DNA of 64,000 nucleotides from CAKSQF01 sp964568425 (GCA_964568425.1 CAZMPO010000002.1:62001-126000), one strand, 5' to 3'; shown: positions 16,713 through 25,664, counted from the stretch's first letter. Notes: generated by a model from the sequence alone, not told the origin. Numbers and translations are program-made.

Positions 16713-17573
16713 TTACTTTGCAAAGTATCTGATGAGCGATGACGTCTTCATTACCATAGCTACATATCTGCTTTCGGTGGCTTGAACCTTTAAGTTTATT
16801 TTCATGTTGTCGCCTGCATACACAATGTATTTGCCGGTGATAAGCTTTGCTGCGGGTGCGTCATTCGGCGAATAGTAGGTCCAGAAATATTCTTGCAATC
16901 CGAATGCCGAAAAACCCTCCTCGTCCATTTTATCATAATCTTCCGGTATGTACGGTTCGATCGCCGTAGGTCTGATCTCGACGGTGAGCTCTATACATTC
17001 GATACATCCAAATGTGTAACCGTCTATTCCGAGCCAACGACACCTGCAGTTTTGATCGTGCAATCTTACCGCAAAATATTCATATCCGCCGTTCGTGTAT
17101 ATATGTTTGTCAACATCGACCTGATTCGGGTTCGTAATTTCGTAGAGGATCGAACATACCTCGAATCCGTCAATGTCAAGACAGCCCGAATCCAAAAATG
17201 AGGTTATTAAATCCACATTCTTGACATCATCGGCATATTCGGAATCCTTCAACGATTCTTTGAAAAATTTGACGTTTCTTCCCCATGCGACCTCGACATT
17301 AGCATAATCGACAGGAGTCGGCAAGTAATTTGTTGTCACGGGAGCGATTGTGGTGATCGGTGCCTCTGTTGTGATCGGAGTCTCGGTCGTGATCGGAGTC
17401 TCGGTCGTGATCGGTGCTGTTGTCGTTGTTGTTTTCGGCATGGTAGTGGTGACCGAAGGCGTCGCGGTCGTCCCTGCGACATCGGTTGCCGAAAGCGACG
17501 GCTCGCCGTTTGTGCATGCAGTTGCACACAGCAGTGTCAGCAGAGCGGTGATTATAACGATTGATTTTTTCAA
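16713..17573 (-). CDS. putative lipoprotein with Thr-Pro repeat linker
   Basis: I do not recognise this 286-residue protein beyond its architecture. It has a lipoprotein signal (IITALLTLLCATAC, cysteine near residue 20), a Thr/Pro-rich linker (about residues 40-85) with 6-residue repeats of the type PITTET, and a globular domain (about 90-286). The start is a TTG at 17573 after a strong AAGGAGG; an ATG a few bases upstream is out of frame and stops at once. It has its own promoter and terminator. The linker is like those of cell-wall-spanning Bacillota lipoproteins. No enzyme motif is visible. Confidence 0.78.
   Translation of the reverse strand: MKKSIVIITALLTLLCATACTNGEPSLSATDVAGTTATPSVTTTMPKTTTTTAPITTETPITTETPITTEAPITTIAPVTTNYLPTPVDYANVEVAWGRNVKFFKESLKDSEYADDVKNVDLITSFLDSGCLDIDGFEVCSILYEITNPNQVDVDKHIYTNGGYEYFAVRLHDQNCRCRWLGIDGYTFGCIECIELTVEIRPTAIEPYIPEDYDKMDEEGFSAFGLQEYFWTYYSPNDAPAAKLITGKYIVYAGDNMKINLKVQATESRYVAMVMKTSSLIRYFAK
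17353..17424 (-). repeat. four 18-bp tandem repeats in the lipoprotein linker
   Basis: Units start at 17353, 17371, 17389 and 17407; the two central units are identical (GTGATCGGAGTCTCGGTC on the + strand) and the outer two diverge. They encode the PITTE-type linker repeats, a likely site of copy-number change. Confidence 0.8.
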
Positions 17574-17620
17574 AACATATTCCTCCTTGATACTTTTTTG
17601 ATGCGTGATTCGATGAAATA

Positions 17621-17649
17621 ATTATATCATTATACATATCGCTTGTCAA
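17621..17649 (-). promoter_or_regulatory. sigma-A promoter of the Thr-rich lipoprotein gene
   Basis: Minus-strand TTGACA (17644-17649), 17-bp spacer, TATAAT (17621-17626). A second TATAAT lies inside the spacer. Confidence 0.82.
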
Positions 17650-17717
17650 GAGGGTCGCGTTTTTTTTTTGAAATTTCCGTAAACAAATAATGAATTTCGA
17701 GCGACTGATATACAATA

Positions 17718-17755
17718 TCCCCCGAAACTTCTTTGTTGCAAGAAATTTCGGGGGA
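17718..17755 (-). terminator. terminator of the nag operon
   Basis: A 16-base left arm (17718-17733) beginning TCCCCCGAAAC pairs with 17740-17755 with one wobble, directly after the nagA stop codon. The T run is weak. Confidence 0.75.
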
Positions 17756-17760
17756 TGAAC

Positions 17761-18858
17761 TTATATTTGCTTGTATTTGACGATCTGTCCGCCCTTGATC
17801 ATCAGAGCGATGTTCAGGCTGTCGTCAATCCCGATGATGTCGGCGTCCGCTCCGATATCGAGCTTCCCTTTGCTCTCAAATCCCATAAGAGCGCACGGCG
17901 TGCGTGTTGCCATGTAAAAAGCATCGGTCTCGGGGATGCCGAACTCGATCGCCTTTTTCACGCAGTCAAAGAGTGTCGATGTACTGCCTGCCAGCGCACC
18001 GTCCGAGACTACTCTCGCAACACCGTCTTTGACCATTATCGGCTGTCCGCCGAACATGTACTCGCCGTCGCAAAGCCCCGTCGCGCGCATGGAGTCGCTG
18101 ATCAGCACCATTCTTTCTTTTCCGAAGGTTCGATAGAGCATCTTTATCACGCTTTTGTGAATGTGAAGCCCGTCGCATATGACCTGCGCGTACATGTCGT
18201 TGTCGATCGCCGCACCGATAGGACCGGGGGCACGGTGCAGAATTGGCGGCATGGCGTTAAACGTGTGCGTCAGGCATTTTGCTCCCGCCAAACACGCCTC
18301 TGCCGTGCATTCGTAATCGGCATCGGTGTGCCCGACCGAGATCACGGCGGGGCAGTCCTTGATGTACTGCATACTGCCGTTCATTTCGGGGGCAAGTGTG
18401 ATCATTTTGATACCTTTTTCACCGAAAAGACTGCAAAAATCGGACATTTCGGGAGATTTTATGTAAGTCTCGTTCTGCGCACCCTTTTTTGTCGGGTTGA
18501 TGTACGGACCTTCGGCGTGAAAGCCGAGTATCTCCGCGCCATCCTCGGGAAGGGGCGTGAGGACGGCGGCGCGTATGCTCTCGATGCTCTCGGTCATCGT
18601 GGTCGGAAGCCAGGATGTTGTGCCGTGCTCGAGCAGAAAAGTTGACATTTTTTCGAGTGCATCCGCATCTGCGTCCATCGTGTCAGCGCCGACACATCCG
18701 TGTGTGTGTATGTCAACAAGTCCCGGGTAGAGCCGCAGACCGTGCAGATCGATGACCTTGACATCGTCGCCTGTCGACAGATCCGCGATCCTGCCGTTCT
18801 CGATCGCAATATCTCGCTTTACGCCCTCGCAGGTGCAATTTGTAAATAAGGTCTTCAT
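17761..18858 (-). CDS. nagA: N-acetylglucosamine-6-phosphate deacetylase
   Basis: The 365-residue amidohydrolase converts GlcNAc-6-phosphate to glucosamine-6-phosphate and acetate. Visible motifs are DIHTHGCVG (near residue 60), GTTSWLPTTMT, HAEGPYINPTKKGA with the metal-binding region, VGHTDADY and HTFNAMPPILHRAPG, and the catalytic Asp in LISDSMRATG. The ATG at 18858 follows AGGCGCAGGAT; upstream codons to 18906 are unlikely. It starts 16 bp after the NagB-ROK gene and takes the substrate that the ROK domain probably makes. Confidence 0.95.
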   Translation of the reverse strand: MKTLFTNCTCEGVKRDIAIENGRIADLSTGDDVKVIDLHGLRLYPGLVDIHTHGCVGADTMDADADALEKMSTFLLEHGTTSWLPTTMTESIESIRAAVLTPLPEDGAEILGFHAEGPYINPTKKGAQNETYIKSPEMSDFCSLFGEKGIKMITLAPEMNGSMQYIKDCPAVISVGHTDADYECTAEACLAGAKCLTHTFNAMPPILHRAPGPIGAAIDNDMYAQVICDGLHIHKSVIKMLYRTFGKERMVLISDSMRATGLCDGEYMFGGQPIMVKDGVARVVSDGALAGSTSTLFDCVKKAIEFGIPETDAFYMATRTPCALMGFESKGKLDIGADADIIGIDDSLNIALMIKGGQIVKYKQI

Positions 18859-18874
18859 TTTGATCCTGCGCCTC

Positions 18875-20476
18875 TTAAAGCATTGCCGCGCCGAGTGCGC
18901 CTGCATCGTTTTTGAGTGTCGAGATCTCGATGCTCACATCTGTGCTCGGAATCTTCGGACGAAGCATGGGTATGAGGACGTTTCCGCGCTCGGTTATTCC
19001 TCCCGCAAGCACGATGGCGTCCGGACCGAATACATTTATAAGACTTGTTATGCCGACCGCGAGATAGTGCGCGTATCTTTCGAGCACACGCGCCGCAACA
19101 GTGCATCCGCGCGCGTATGCATCAAATACCGTCTCGCCGTCCATCTTTCCGCGCTCGTTTGCCATTTCGGCAAGAATGCTGTTTGGCGCGTCCGATGCGG
19201 CTTTGTTTGCCTGCGAGATAAGCGCGCTGACCGATGCGTACTGCTCAAAACAGCCGCGCTGACCGCAGGGGCATGGAAGTCCGTCGTCCGCCTCGATTAT
19301 GATGTGTCCGATCTCGCCCGTGCCGCTCTTTCCGTGCGCGATGTTTCCGTCAAGGATTATACCGCCGCCGATACCCGTGCCGAGCGTTACCATTATGATG
19401 TTTTGATATTTCTTGCCTGCACCGAATTCGCTCTCGCCGAGTGCGGCACAGTTTGCATCATTGTCTACCGACACCGCCATGCCGGTAAGCTCGGAGAGCC
19501 TTGCGCCGAGCGGCGTGCCCTTGAACGGAAGATTTGCGGCATTGACCTTGCCTTCCTTTATTATACCGGGTGTGCCGACGCCGACTGCTTTGATCGGATA
19601 AAGCTCAGCAATGCGTTTGCATTCGGCGGCAATGCTTGAAATGAGTGCCTCGTCCGAACTCTTTTCGGTCGGTATCGAGCTCTTGTAAACGAGCTTTCTG
19701 CCCTCGACGACCGCGAATTTTGTCTTTGTTCCGCCAATGTCGACGCCGAGTCTTGTTCCCGAATAGGCATCCCTGTCGCAGATGAGAACGACGTCGGGGT
19801 GTACCTTCAGCAGTGTCGCGGGAACGGATGTGTTGATATCGCCGTCAAGCAGTTCGGACACAACGCGCGCTTTTGCCGCTCCCGATGCAAGCAGAATGAT
19901 CTTTTTGGACTTGAGTATCGATGCGATGCCCATGGTGATCGCCTCGCGCGGCACGTCCGCCTCTGACTCAAAGAAGCGTGAGTTTGCGTCGATCGTGCTG
20001 TCGGTCAGCTTTGTTAAGTGAGTTGCCGAGTTGAGATTCGCGCCCGGCTCATTAAAGCCGATGTGACCGTTTCTTCCGATGCCGAGGATCTGAAGATCGA
20101 TGCCGCCGTGTGCCTTGATGTTTTTCTCGTACTCGTCACACTCGTGATCGGGATCGTCGGTCATTCCGTTTGGAACGAACGTATTGTTTATGTCAATGTT
20201 GACCTTCGAAAAAAGCTGTTCGTTCATGAAATAACGATAGCTTTGCGGATTGTCGGGCGATATCGGGTAGTATTCGTCCAGATTGAACGACACGACCTTT
20301 GAAAAATCGATCTCCCCTCGTGCATTCATGCTCGAGAGTCGACGGTACATGCCGATCGGTGTCGATCCCGTGGCAAGTCCGAGCACGCTCTCGGGCTTTA
20401 ATATAAGCTGACTCGCGACAAGCTTCGCCGCTTGATCGGACAGCTCTTCGTATCCGTCACATACTATTACTCGCAT
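18875..20476 (-). CDS. nagB: fusion: glucosamine-6-phosphate deaminase (NagB) + ROK sugar kinase
   Basis: The 533-residue protein has a complete NagB domain (1 to about 240; NLDEY with Asp67, GIGRNGHIGFNEPG with His138, same C-terminal segment as Bacillus NagB) running straight into a ROK kinase (about 242-533; LGVDIGGTKT, VDNDANCAALGE, TLGTGIGGG, GEIGHI and the zinc motif CPCGQRGC). There is almost no linker and no frame break. NagB turns glucosamine-6-phosphate into fructose-6-phosphate and ammonia. The ROK part lacks a helix-turn-helix, so it is more likely a kinase, plausibly for N-acetylglucosamine, than a repressor. ATG at 20476 follows GGAGG. First gene of the operon with nagA. Confidence 0.93.
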   Translation of the reverse strand: MRVIVCDGYEELSDQAAKLVASQLILKPESVLGLATGSTPIGMYRRLSSMNARGEIDFSKVVSFNLDEYYPISPDNPQSYRYFMNEQLFSKVNIDINNTFVPNGMTDDPDHECDEYEKNIKAHGGIDLQILGIGRNGHIGFNEPGANLNSATHLTKLTDSTIDANSRFFESEADVPREAITMGIASILKSKKIILLASGAAKARVVSELLDGDINTSVPATLLKVHPDVVLICDRDAYSGTRLGVDIGGTKTKFAVVEGRKLVYKSSIPTEKSSDEALISSIAAECKRIAELYPIKAVGVGTPGIIKEGKVNAANLPFKGTPLGARLSELTGMAVSVDNDANCAALGESEFGAGKKYQNIIMVTLGTGIGGGIILDGNIAHGKSGTGEIGHIIIEADDGLPCPCGQRGCFEQYASVSALISQANKAASDAPNSILAEMANERGKMDGETVFDAYARGCTVAARVLERYAHYLAVGITSLINVFGPDAIVLAGGITERGNVLIPMLRPKIPSTDVSIEISTLKNDAGALGAAML

Positions 20477-20534
20477 TTTGTTTTCCTCCGATTCTTTTTA
20501 TGGATTTTATGCAGCTTTCCGCTTTTGAAATTTA

Positions 20535-20563
20535 ATTATACCACATCATCTCAAAAATGTCAA
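20535..20563 (-). promoter_or_regulatory. sigma-A promoter of the nag operon
   Basis: Minus-strand TTGACA (20558-20563), 17-bp spacer, TATAAT (20535-20540). No clear operator palindrome is visible nearby. Confidence 0.85.
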
Positions 20564-20616
20564 TAGCGGATACAATTTTTGATTATCGTCATGGTGAAGA
20601 TTTGACCGCAAACATA

Positions 20617-20645
20617 TTGACAAATGCGGCATTATGTTGTATAAT
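20617..20645 (+). promoter_or_regulatory. sigma-A promoter of the ABC-F operon
   Basis: TTGACA (20617-20622), 17-bp spacer, TATAAT (20640-20645). Confidence 0.87.
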
Positions 20646-20686
20646 AGGATGGTAATGATATAAAAAACGAAAAAGAGGAACAATTA

Positions 20687-22288
20687 ATGATAACAGTCAG
20701 CGATCTCAGCTTTAATTTCGGCGGACAACAGCTTTTCAAGAATGTTGACCTGAAATTTACAAACGGAAATTGCTATGGAATAATCGGCGCAAACGGTGCG
20801 GGAAAGACGACCTTTTTCAGACTGCTCACCGGCGAGCTTGAGCCGACGAGCGGATCTGTCACCATGAGCCCGGACACAAGAATGTCGGTGCTCAGACAGG
20901 ATCACTTTGCCTTTGATGCCTACTCGGTCACCGATACCGTCATAATGGGAAACAAAAAGCTTTACGATCTCATGAAGGAACGCGAGGCAATATATTTAAA
21001 GGATGATTTTTCCGAAGAGGACGGCGTGCGTGCCTCGGAAATTGAGACAGAGTTTGCTGAAATGGGAGGTTGGGATGCCGAATCGGATGCATCAAAGCTC
21101 GTGCTCGGGTTGGGGCTCTCCCCAAATCTGCTCGATGCCATGATGAGCGATCTCAAGGAGACAGAGAAGATCAAGGTCCTGCTTGCACAGGCTCTTTTCG
21201 GAAATCCAGACATTATTCTGCTCGACGAGCCGACAAACGGTCTCGATCTTGCCGCTGTCGGCTGGCTTGAGGATTTTCTGTCCAATTATTTCGGCACGGT
21301 GCTCGTCATATCCCACGACAGACATTTTCTCAACGATGTTTGCACGAATATCGTCGATATAGATTACGGCGGCATAAAAATGTACGTCGGTAACTATGAA
21401 TTCTGGTATGAGTCGAGCCGCCTTATACAGCGCATGATCAAACAGCAAAACAGGAAAAACGAGGAAAAGATCAAAGAGCTTCAAGAGTTCATCTCGCGTT
21501 TTTCGGCAAATAAATCAAAATCCAAGCAGGCGACCGCAAGGAGAAAGCTGCTTGATAAGCTGACCGTCGAAGAGCTGCCCGCGTCCTCACGCAGATATCC
21601 GTTCATCGGATTTGACATGGAAAGACTGCCCGGCAAGGATATACTCACCCTGACCGAGCTCTCCTGCGAGCGCGACGGCAACAGGCTCTTTTCAAATCTT
21701 TCGTTTGCTCTCGGCAAGGACGATAAGGTGGCGTTTGTCGGCAATGAGACCGCAATAACCGCACTTTTCGAGATCCTTTGCGAAAAAGCAGAACCCACAA
21801 GCGGCAGCTTCAAATGGGGCGTCTCGATCACAAGATCCTATTTTCCGCACGATAATTCGGAATTTTTCAACGGTCACGATGAGTCGATAATCGATTGGAT
21901 GCGCCCCTATTCCAAGGATCAGACCGAGGCATATCTTCGCGGTTTCCTCGGCAGAATGCTTTTCTCGGGGGATGCCGTCTATAAGCCGGTAAAGGTTCTC
22001 TCGGGCGGCGAAAAGGTCAGATGTATGTTTTCTCGTATGATGCTTTTCGGCTCAAATATGCTGATCGTCGATCAACCGACCGACCATCTCGACCTTGAGT
22101 CGATATCCGCGGTAAATATCGGTCTTTCGGATTTCAAGGGAAACATACTGCTTTCCTCTCACGACTATGAGCTTGTGAATACGGTCGCCAACCGAATTAT
22201 CGAGATCACACCCGACGGTATGATCGATTACCGCGGAACATATGACGAATTTCTCGAATATAAGGCATCGCTTGCCGAAAACGCTTGA
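20687..22288 (+). CDS. ABC-F family ATPase, YbiT/YkpA-like
   Basis: This 533-residue soluble protein has two ATPase domains joined by a charged helical linker (about residues 240-300), the ABC-F plan for ribosome-acting factors. The C-terminal run DLESISAVNIGLSDFKG is like YbiT/YkpA. Domain 1 has an intact Walker A (GANGAGKTT) and Walker B (IILLDEPT) but its signature is LKETE. Domain 2 has an intact signature (LSGGEK) but Walker A is GNETAITAL without Lys and the catalytic Glu is Gln (VDQPTDH, codon CAA at 22073). So only the site made of Walker A1 and signature 2 looks able to hydrolyse ATP. ATG at 20687 follows GAGGA. Confidence 0.88.
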   Translation: MITVSDLSFNFGGQQLFKNVDLKFTNGNCYGIIGANGAGKTTFFRLLTGELEPTSGSVTMSPDTRMSVLRQDHFAFDAYSVTDTVIMGNKKLYDLMKEREAIYLKDDFSEEDGVRASEIETEFAEMGGWDAESDASKLVLGLGLSPNLLDAMMSDLKETEKIKVLLAQALFGNPDIILLDEPTNGLDLAAVGWLEDFLSNYFGTVLVISHDRHFLNDVCTNIVDIDYGGIKMYVGNYEFWYESSRLIQRMIKQQNRKNEEKIKELQEFISRFSANKSKSKQATARRKLLDKLTVEELPASSRRYPFIGFDMERLPGKDILTLTELSCERDGNRLFSNLSFALGKDDKVAFVGNETAITALFEILCEKAEPTSGSFKWGVSITRSYFPHDNSEFFNGHDESIIDWMRPYSKDQTEAYLRGFLGRMLFSGDAVYKPVKVLSGGEKVRCMFSRMMLFGSNMLIVDQPTDHLDLESISAVNIGLSDFKGNILLSSHDYELVNTVANRIIEITPDGMIDYRGTYDEFLEYKASLAENA

Positions 22289-22310
22289 CGGTGATGTTAT
22301 GGGCGATGTT

Positions 22311-22751
22311 ATGAATGTACTGATCAGTGCATGCCTGCTCGGCAGAGCCTGTCGCTATGACGGAAAGAGCAAAAAATGCATCGGCGAGGTCGACGGGATC
22401 AATTGGATCCCCGTATGTCCCGAATGCGACGGCGGACTTCCGACGCCCAGAGCTCCTGCTGAGATAGTCGGCGACAGAGTGATAAATTCATCGGGGGTCG
22501 ATGTTACCGCCGAATACGAAAAGGGCGCGGAGATCGCACTGCAGACCGCCGTCACGAGCGGCTGTCGCATTGCGGTCTTGAAGGAAAGAAGTCCGTCATG
22601 CGGCACGAGCAGTGTCTATGACGGAAGCTTTTCGGGAAAGCTCTGCGACGGCATGGGCATCACGGCAAGACTTTTGTCCGAAAACGGGATACGCGTTGTC
22701 GGCGAGAGCGAGTTTTTGTCGAAAAAACAGGAAATAATAAAATCTCTTTGA
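22311..22751 (+). CDS. DUF523 domain-containing protein
   Basis: The product of about 146 residues is a DUF523 protein, recognised by the start MNVLISACLLGRACRYDG, CPECDGGLPTPR and KERSPSCGTSSVYDG with conserved cysteines. The function of the family is not established. Family starts favour the ATG at 22311; another in-frame ATG at 22299 results from a 12-bp tandem duplication (22290-22301 and 22302-22313, one mismatch), and GGTGA lies four bases before it. It follows the ABC-F gene by about 20 bp. Confidence 0.85.
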   Translation: MNVLISACLLGRACRYDGKSKKCIGEVDGINWIPVCPECDGGLPTPRAPAEIVGDRVINSSGVDVTAEYEKGAEIALQTAVTSGCRIAVLKERSPSCGTSSVYDGSFSGKLCDGMGITARLLSENGIRVVGESEFLSKKQEIIKSL

Positions 22752-22787
22752 TCTTTTCAAATACTGCATCGAAAGGATGGGGTCTGT

Positions 22788-24956
22788 TTGGTAAAACGTC
22801 CGCTTTGTGTCTTTTGCGGATCTTTTCTCGCCGCGCTCCTTGCCTCCTCCTTTTTCTACGGAAGGATAAAGCCGATAGCCGCCGCCGTTTGTGCCTTGAT
22901 CTTCGTTGTTTTCCTTATAGTCTTCTTACGAGGCGGGCGATCGAGAGCGTGTACCATGACGGCGATCGCCTGCCTCGGCATCGCGGCGGCACTTGTTCTT
23001 TCCTATCTCTATTTCGATGTCCGATACAAATCGACAGCGGATAAATACACGGGCAGGGAAGCGGAGTGCGAGCTTGTCGTAACACGCACCCTTGTCGAGA
23101 GCGAGATGTACTGCCGATACGAAACGACGATCTACAAGATCGACGGTAAAAAAACGGATATCCGTGCGATACTCGAGACCGAGTACGAGGCTTTTCTTGA
23201 TGTCGGTGACCGCGTGAGCGTCAAGGGTGACCTTTCGGGATCACGCACGGGAGGCTCTCTCAACGAAGGCTATTATCTCTCCAAGGGATTTTTCTTAACC
23301 GTCTCCTCGGGCTCGTCTGCCGCCGCAGAACAAAGACTGATCGGGGTCGGCGATCATTCGAGCTTTGACGCACTTGTCGGTCGAATGAGCAGCGGCATCT
23401 ACTCAAAGCTTTCGACAATGCTCGACAAAAGATCGGCGGGTGTGATGCGCGCACTTATTTGTGCAGACAAATCGACGCTCGATAACGAACTCTCGACAGA
23501 TTTTAAGATCCTCGGACTTTCGCACATGCTCGCGGTCAGCGGTATGCACCTCGGAATAATCGCGGGTCTTGTCCGACTGCTTATGAACGTTCTGCCGATC
23601 GGACGCCGCTCAAGATCGCTGCTTGTTCTCGCTCTGTCGCTTGTCTATGTCATCGTCTGCGCATTTACGCCCTCGATCTGCCGCTCGCTCGGTATGCTGT
23701 CGGTACTCTTTCTCGAACCTTTTTCAAGACGAGAGCGAGATATCGTCACCTCGCTTTTCTTTTCGGTCACGGTCATCTGCCTGATCTCGCCCTGTTCGAT
23801 AATCGATATCGGACTGCTTGCGTCATTTCTGTCAACACTCGGAATAGTAACCCTCGGTGCGCGCCTTTCGGATAAGATCAGGACCAAACGTCGCATCCTC
23901 CGTGCGATACTCGATCCGCTGATCCTCACCTATTCGGCAACCGTCTTTGTCATGCCGCTGTCGGTGTTCTGCTTCGGGTCGATGTCGATAATCGCTCCCG
24001 TGGCGAATATAATCTTCCTTCCGATATTGACGCTCGTCATGTATTCGGCACCCGTCCTTCTTGTGCTCTCCTTTTCACCGCTCGCTTATGCCATTCCTGC
24101 GGCTGTAACATCACTTCTTTGCAGTGCTCTGTGCTCGCTTGCCGATCTTATGTCGCTTGACATCTTCTTGATCTCGCTTGACTTTGACCTGATAGCATAT
24201 CTGACAGTCCCGTTTTGTGCCCTTGCACTCTTCTTTACCGTGAAGTCGGACGTCGGGGATGTCCTGCTCCCGATAGCTCTCGCGCTTTTTGTCGGAGTCG
24301 CGGTCACGCTGAATTATGTCTATGTCTGCCCCGAGACGACCGAGCCTCTCTATGTGTCCGACGGTCAAAATGATGCCTTGATACTTGTTCACAAGAGATC
24401 GGCGATGATCATTGACAATTCAAGCGGCGGCGGAAGCTTTGTCCTTGAATGCATAAATAAAGCGTCCGAGTACGGCGCGAGTGTTGATACTATTCTCTTT
24501 ACGCATCCGCATACATATCAGCAGTCGGGTATCTCGCGCGCCCTCACAAAATGTCGGGTCAAAAGTGTCGTGCTCATGGGATGCACGGACGATAATTACT
24601 ACAATCTCCCCGAGTACCTCGAGCGAAACGAGATCACCCTCGACCGTGTCGGCAAGACCTACAGCTTTTCCTATGGGGATTTCACCGTCAATGTGTCTGT
24701 CGGCGAGATCGACCGCTCGGAGCATGACTGCAATGTCGCTCGTATCACGGCTCACGGCAAGACCACCGTGTACCTTGGCGCATCGTCATGGGAAAATGCC
24801 GATCTTTTCGATGTTGCCACCGTCGGCAGTGTCGATCGACTCATCGTCGGCTCGCACGGACCGAAGATCAAGACCGATCTCGCCTTGCCCGAAAAATATA
24901 AAAATATCGAGATGATCACCGAAAATGCCGATGTTGCCGTCGTGTACGGTCGATAA
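22788..24956 (+). CDS. comEC: ComEC/Rec2 family DNA-uptake channel protein
   Basis: The 722-residue membrane protein has an OB-like N-terminal region after two membrane segments, the Competence domain with many helices (about residues 190-510; HMLAVSGMHLGIIAGL is diagnostic) and a C-terminal metallo-beta-lactamase-like domain (about 520-722). In that last domain the expected THPHADHxGG is THPHTYQQSG, so the Asp-His metal ligands are missing. ComEC carries single-stranded DNA across the membrane during transformation. The start is TTG at 22788 after AAAGGATGGGG. No comEA is adjacent. Length is close to Bacillus ComEC. Confidence 0.88.
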   Translation: MVKRPLCVFCGSFLAALLASSFFYGRIKPIAAAVCALIFVVFLIVFLRGGRSRACTMTAIACLGIAAALVLSYLYFDVRYKSTADKYTGREAECELVVTRTLVESEMYCRYETTIYKIDGKKTDIRAILETEYEAFLDVGDRVSVKGDLSGSRTGGSLNEGYYLSKGFFLTVSSGSSAAAEQRLIGVGDHSSFDALVGRMSSGIYSKLSTMLDKRSAGVMRALICADKSTLDNELSTDFKILGLSHMLAVSGMHLGIIAGLVRLLMNVLPIGRRSRSLLVLALSLVYVIVCAFTPSICRSLGMLSVLFLEPFSRRERDIVTSLFFSVTVICLISPCSIIDIGLLASFLSTLGIVTLGARLSDKIRTKRRILRAILDPLILTYSATVFVMPLSVFCFGSMSIIAPVANIIFLPILTLVMYSAPVLLVLSFSPLAYAIPAAVTSLLCSALCSLADLMSLDIFLISLDFDLIAYLTVPFCALALFFTVKSDVGDVLLPIALALFVGVAVTLNYVYVCPETTEPLYVSDGQNDALILVHKRSAMIIDNSSGGGSFVLECINKASEYGASVDTILFTHPHTYQQSGISRALTKCRVKSVVLMGCTDDNYYNLPEYLERNEITLDRVGKTYSFSYGDFTVNVSVGEIDRSEHDCNVARITAHGKTTVYLGASSWENADLFDVATVGSVDRLIVGSHGPKIKTDLALPEKYKNIEMITENADVAVVYGR

Positions 24957-25096
24957 GCCTTCCTAAACCTCGTGACACACCGCATATACCGTTTTTTACA
25001 AAAAAATCACGCAAATGCTTGGATTTTTCCCTAAAGTTTATTTTCGGTTTACTTTTGCGTGCTGTAATTACATAGCTGAAGAAAGGAGATATTTAC

Positions 25097-25540
25097 ATGA
25101 AAACAGCTGTAGTTTACTATTCAAAACACCACGGAAATACCAAAAAACTCCTCGATGCCATTGCAAAGCAATACGATATCGATCTGATCGATGTCACCCT
25201 TGACACCTGCCCCGATCTTTCGGCATATGACGCGATCGGTTTCGCGTCGGGCATATACTATTCCAAATTTCATGAGAGCCTTCTGAAATTTGCCGAGGAA
25301 AAACTGCCCGAGAACAAAAAGACCTTCTTCGTCTATACCGGCGGAACGAAGAAAAAGGGCTATACCTCGGCGATCGCCGACGCAGTCAGCAAACACGGCG
25401 CAAAGGTCCTCGGCGAGTACGGAAGCCTCGGTCTTGATACCTTCGGACCGTTCAAGCTTATCGGCGGCATAGCAAAAGGACATCCCGACGATAATGACCT
25501 CTCGGGCGCGGTAGCCTTCTACGAGAGGATCATAAAATAA
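25097..25540 (+). CDS. flavodoxin family protein
   Basis: The 147-residue protein has a flavodoxin fold. It starts KTAVVYYSKHHGNTKKL, where the S-x-H-G-N-T loop binds the FMN phosphate, and continues with IGFASGIYYSKFH and VYTGGTKKKG, which fit the other FMN loops. Such proteins carry electrons or act as small quinone reductases, and could serve the pyruvate oxidoreductase at 12961, which is speculation. ATG at 25097 follows GAAAGGAGA. No good promoter is visible in the 140 bases upstream. A strong terminator follows. Confidence 0.87.
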   Translation: MKTAVVYYSKHHGNTKKLLDAIAKQYDIDLIDVTLDTCPDLSAYDAIGFASGIYYSKFHESLLKFAEEKLPENKKTFFVYTGGTKKKGYTSAIADAVSKHGAKVLGEYGSLGLDTFGPFKLIGGIAKGHPDDNDLSGAVAFYERIIK

Positions 25541-25607
25541 TAATTGACAATTCAGTCGATGAGTCGCCTCAAAAGACCTTGCTGCGGCACTTCGTACCGA
25601 ATAAGAC

Positions 25608-25653
25608 AAGCCGTATCAAATGCAATTTTTCGGCATTTGATACGGCTTTGTTT
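25608..25653 (+). terminator. terminator of the flavodoxin gene
   Basis: AAGCCGTATCAAATGC (25608-25623) pairs perfectly with 25633-25648, followed by a T-rich run. The preceding 67 bases (25541-25607) hold no gene I can support. Confidence 0.88.
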
Positions 25654-25664
25654 GTTTTCTGCTA

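Noticed and set aside
17299..17715. Asp/His/Arg-rich open frame opposite or alongside the Thr-rich lipoprotein linker
   Set aside because: It is the 18-bp tandem repeat read in another frame and crosses the promoter of the real gene.
25541..25607. Possible repeat remnant after the flavodoxin gene
   Set aside because: It contains a stray TTGACA and small inverted motifs, but no second copy in this window and no clear ends, so a mobile or repeat element cannot be supported.
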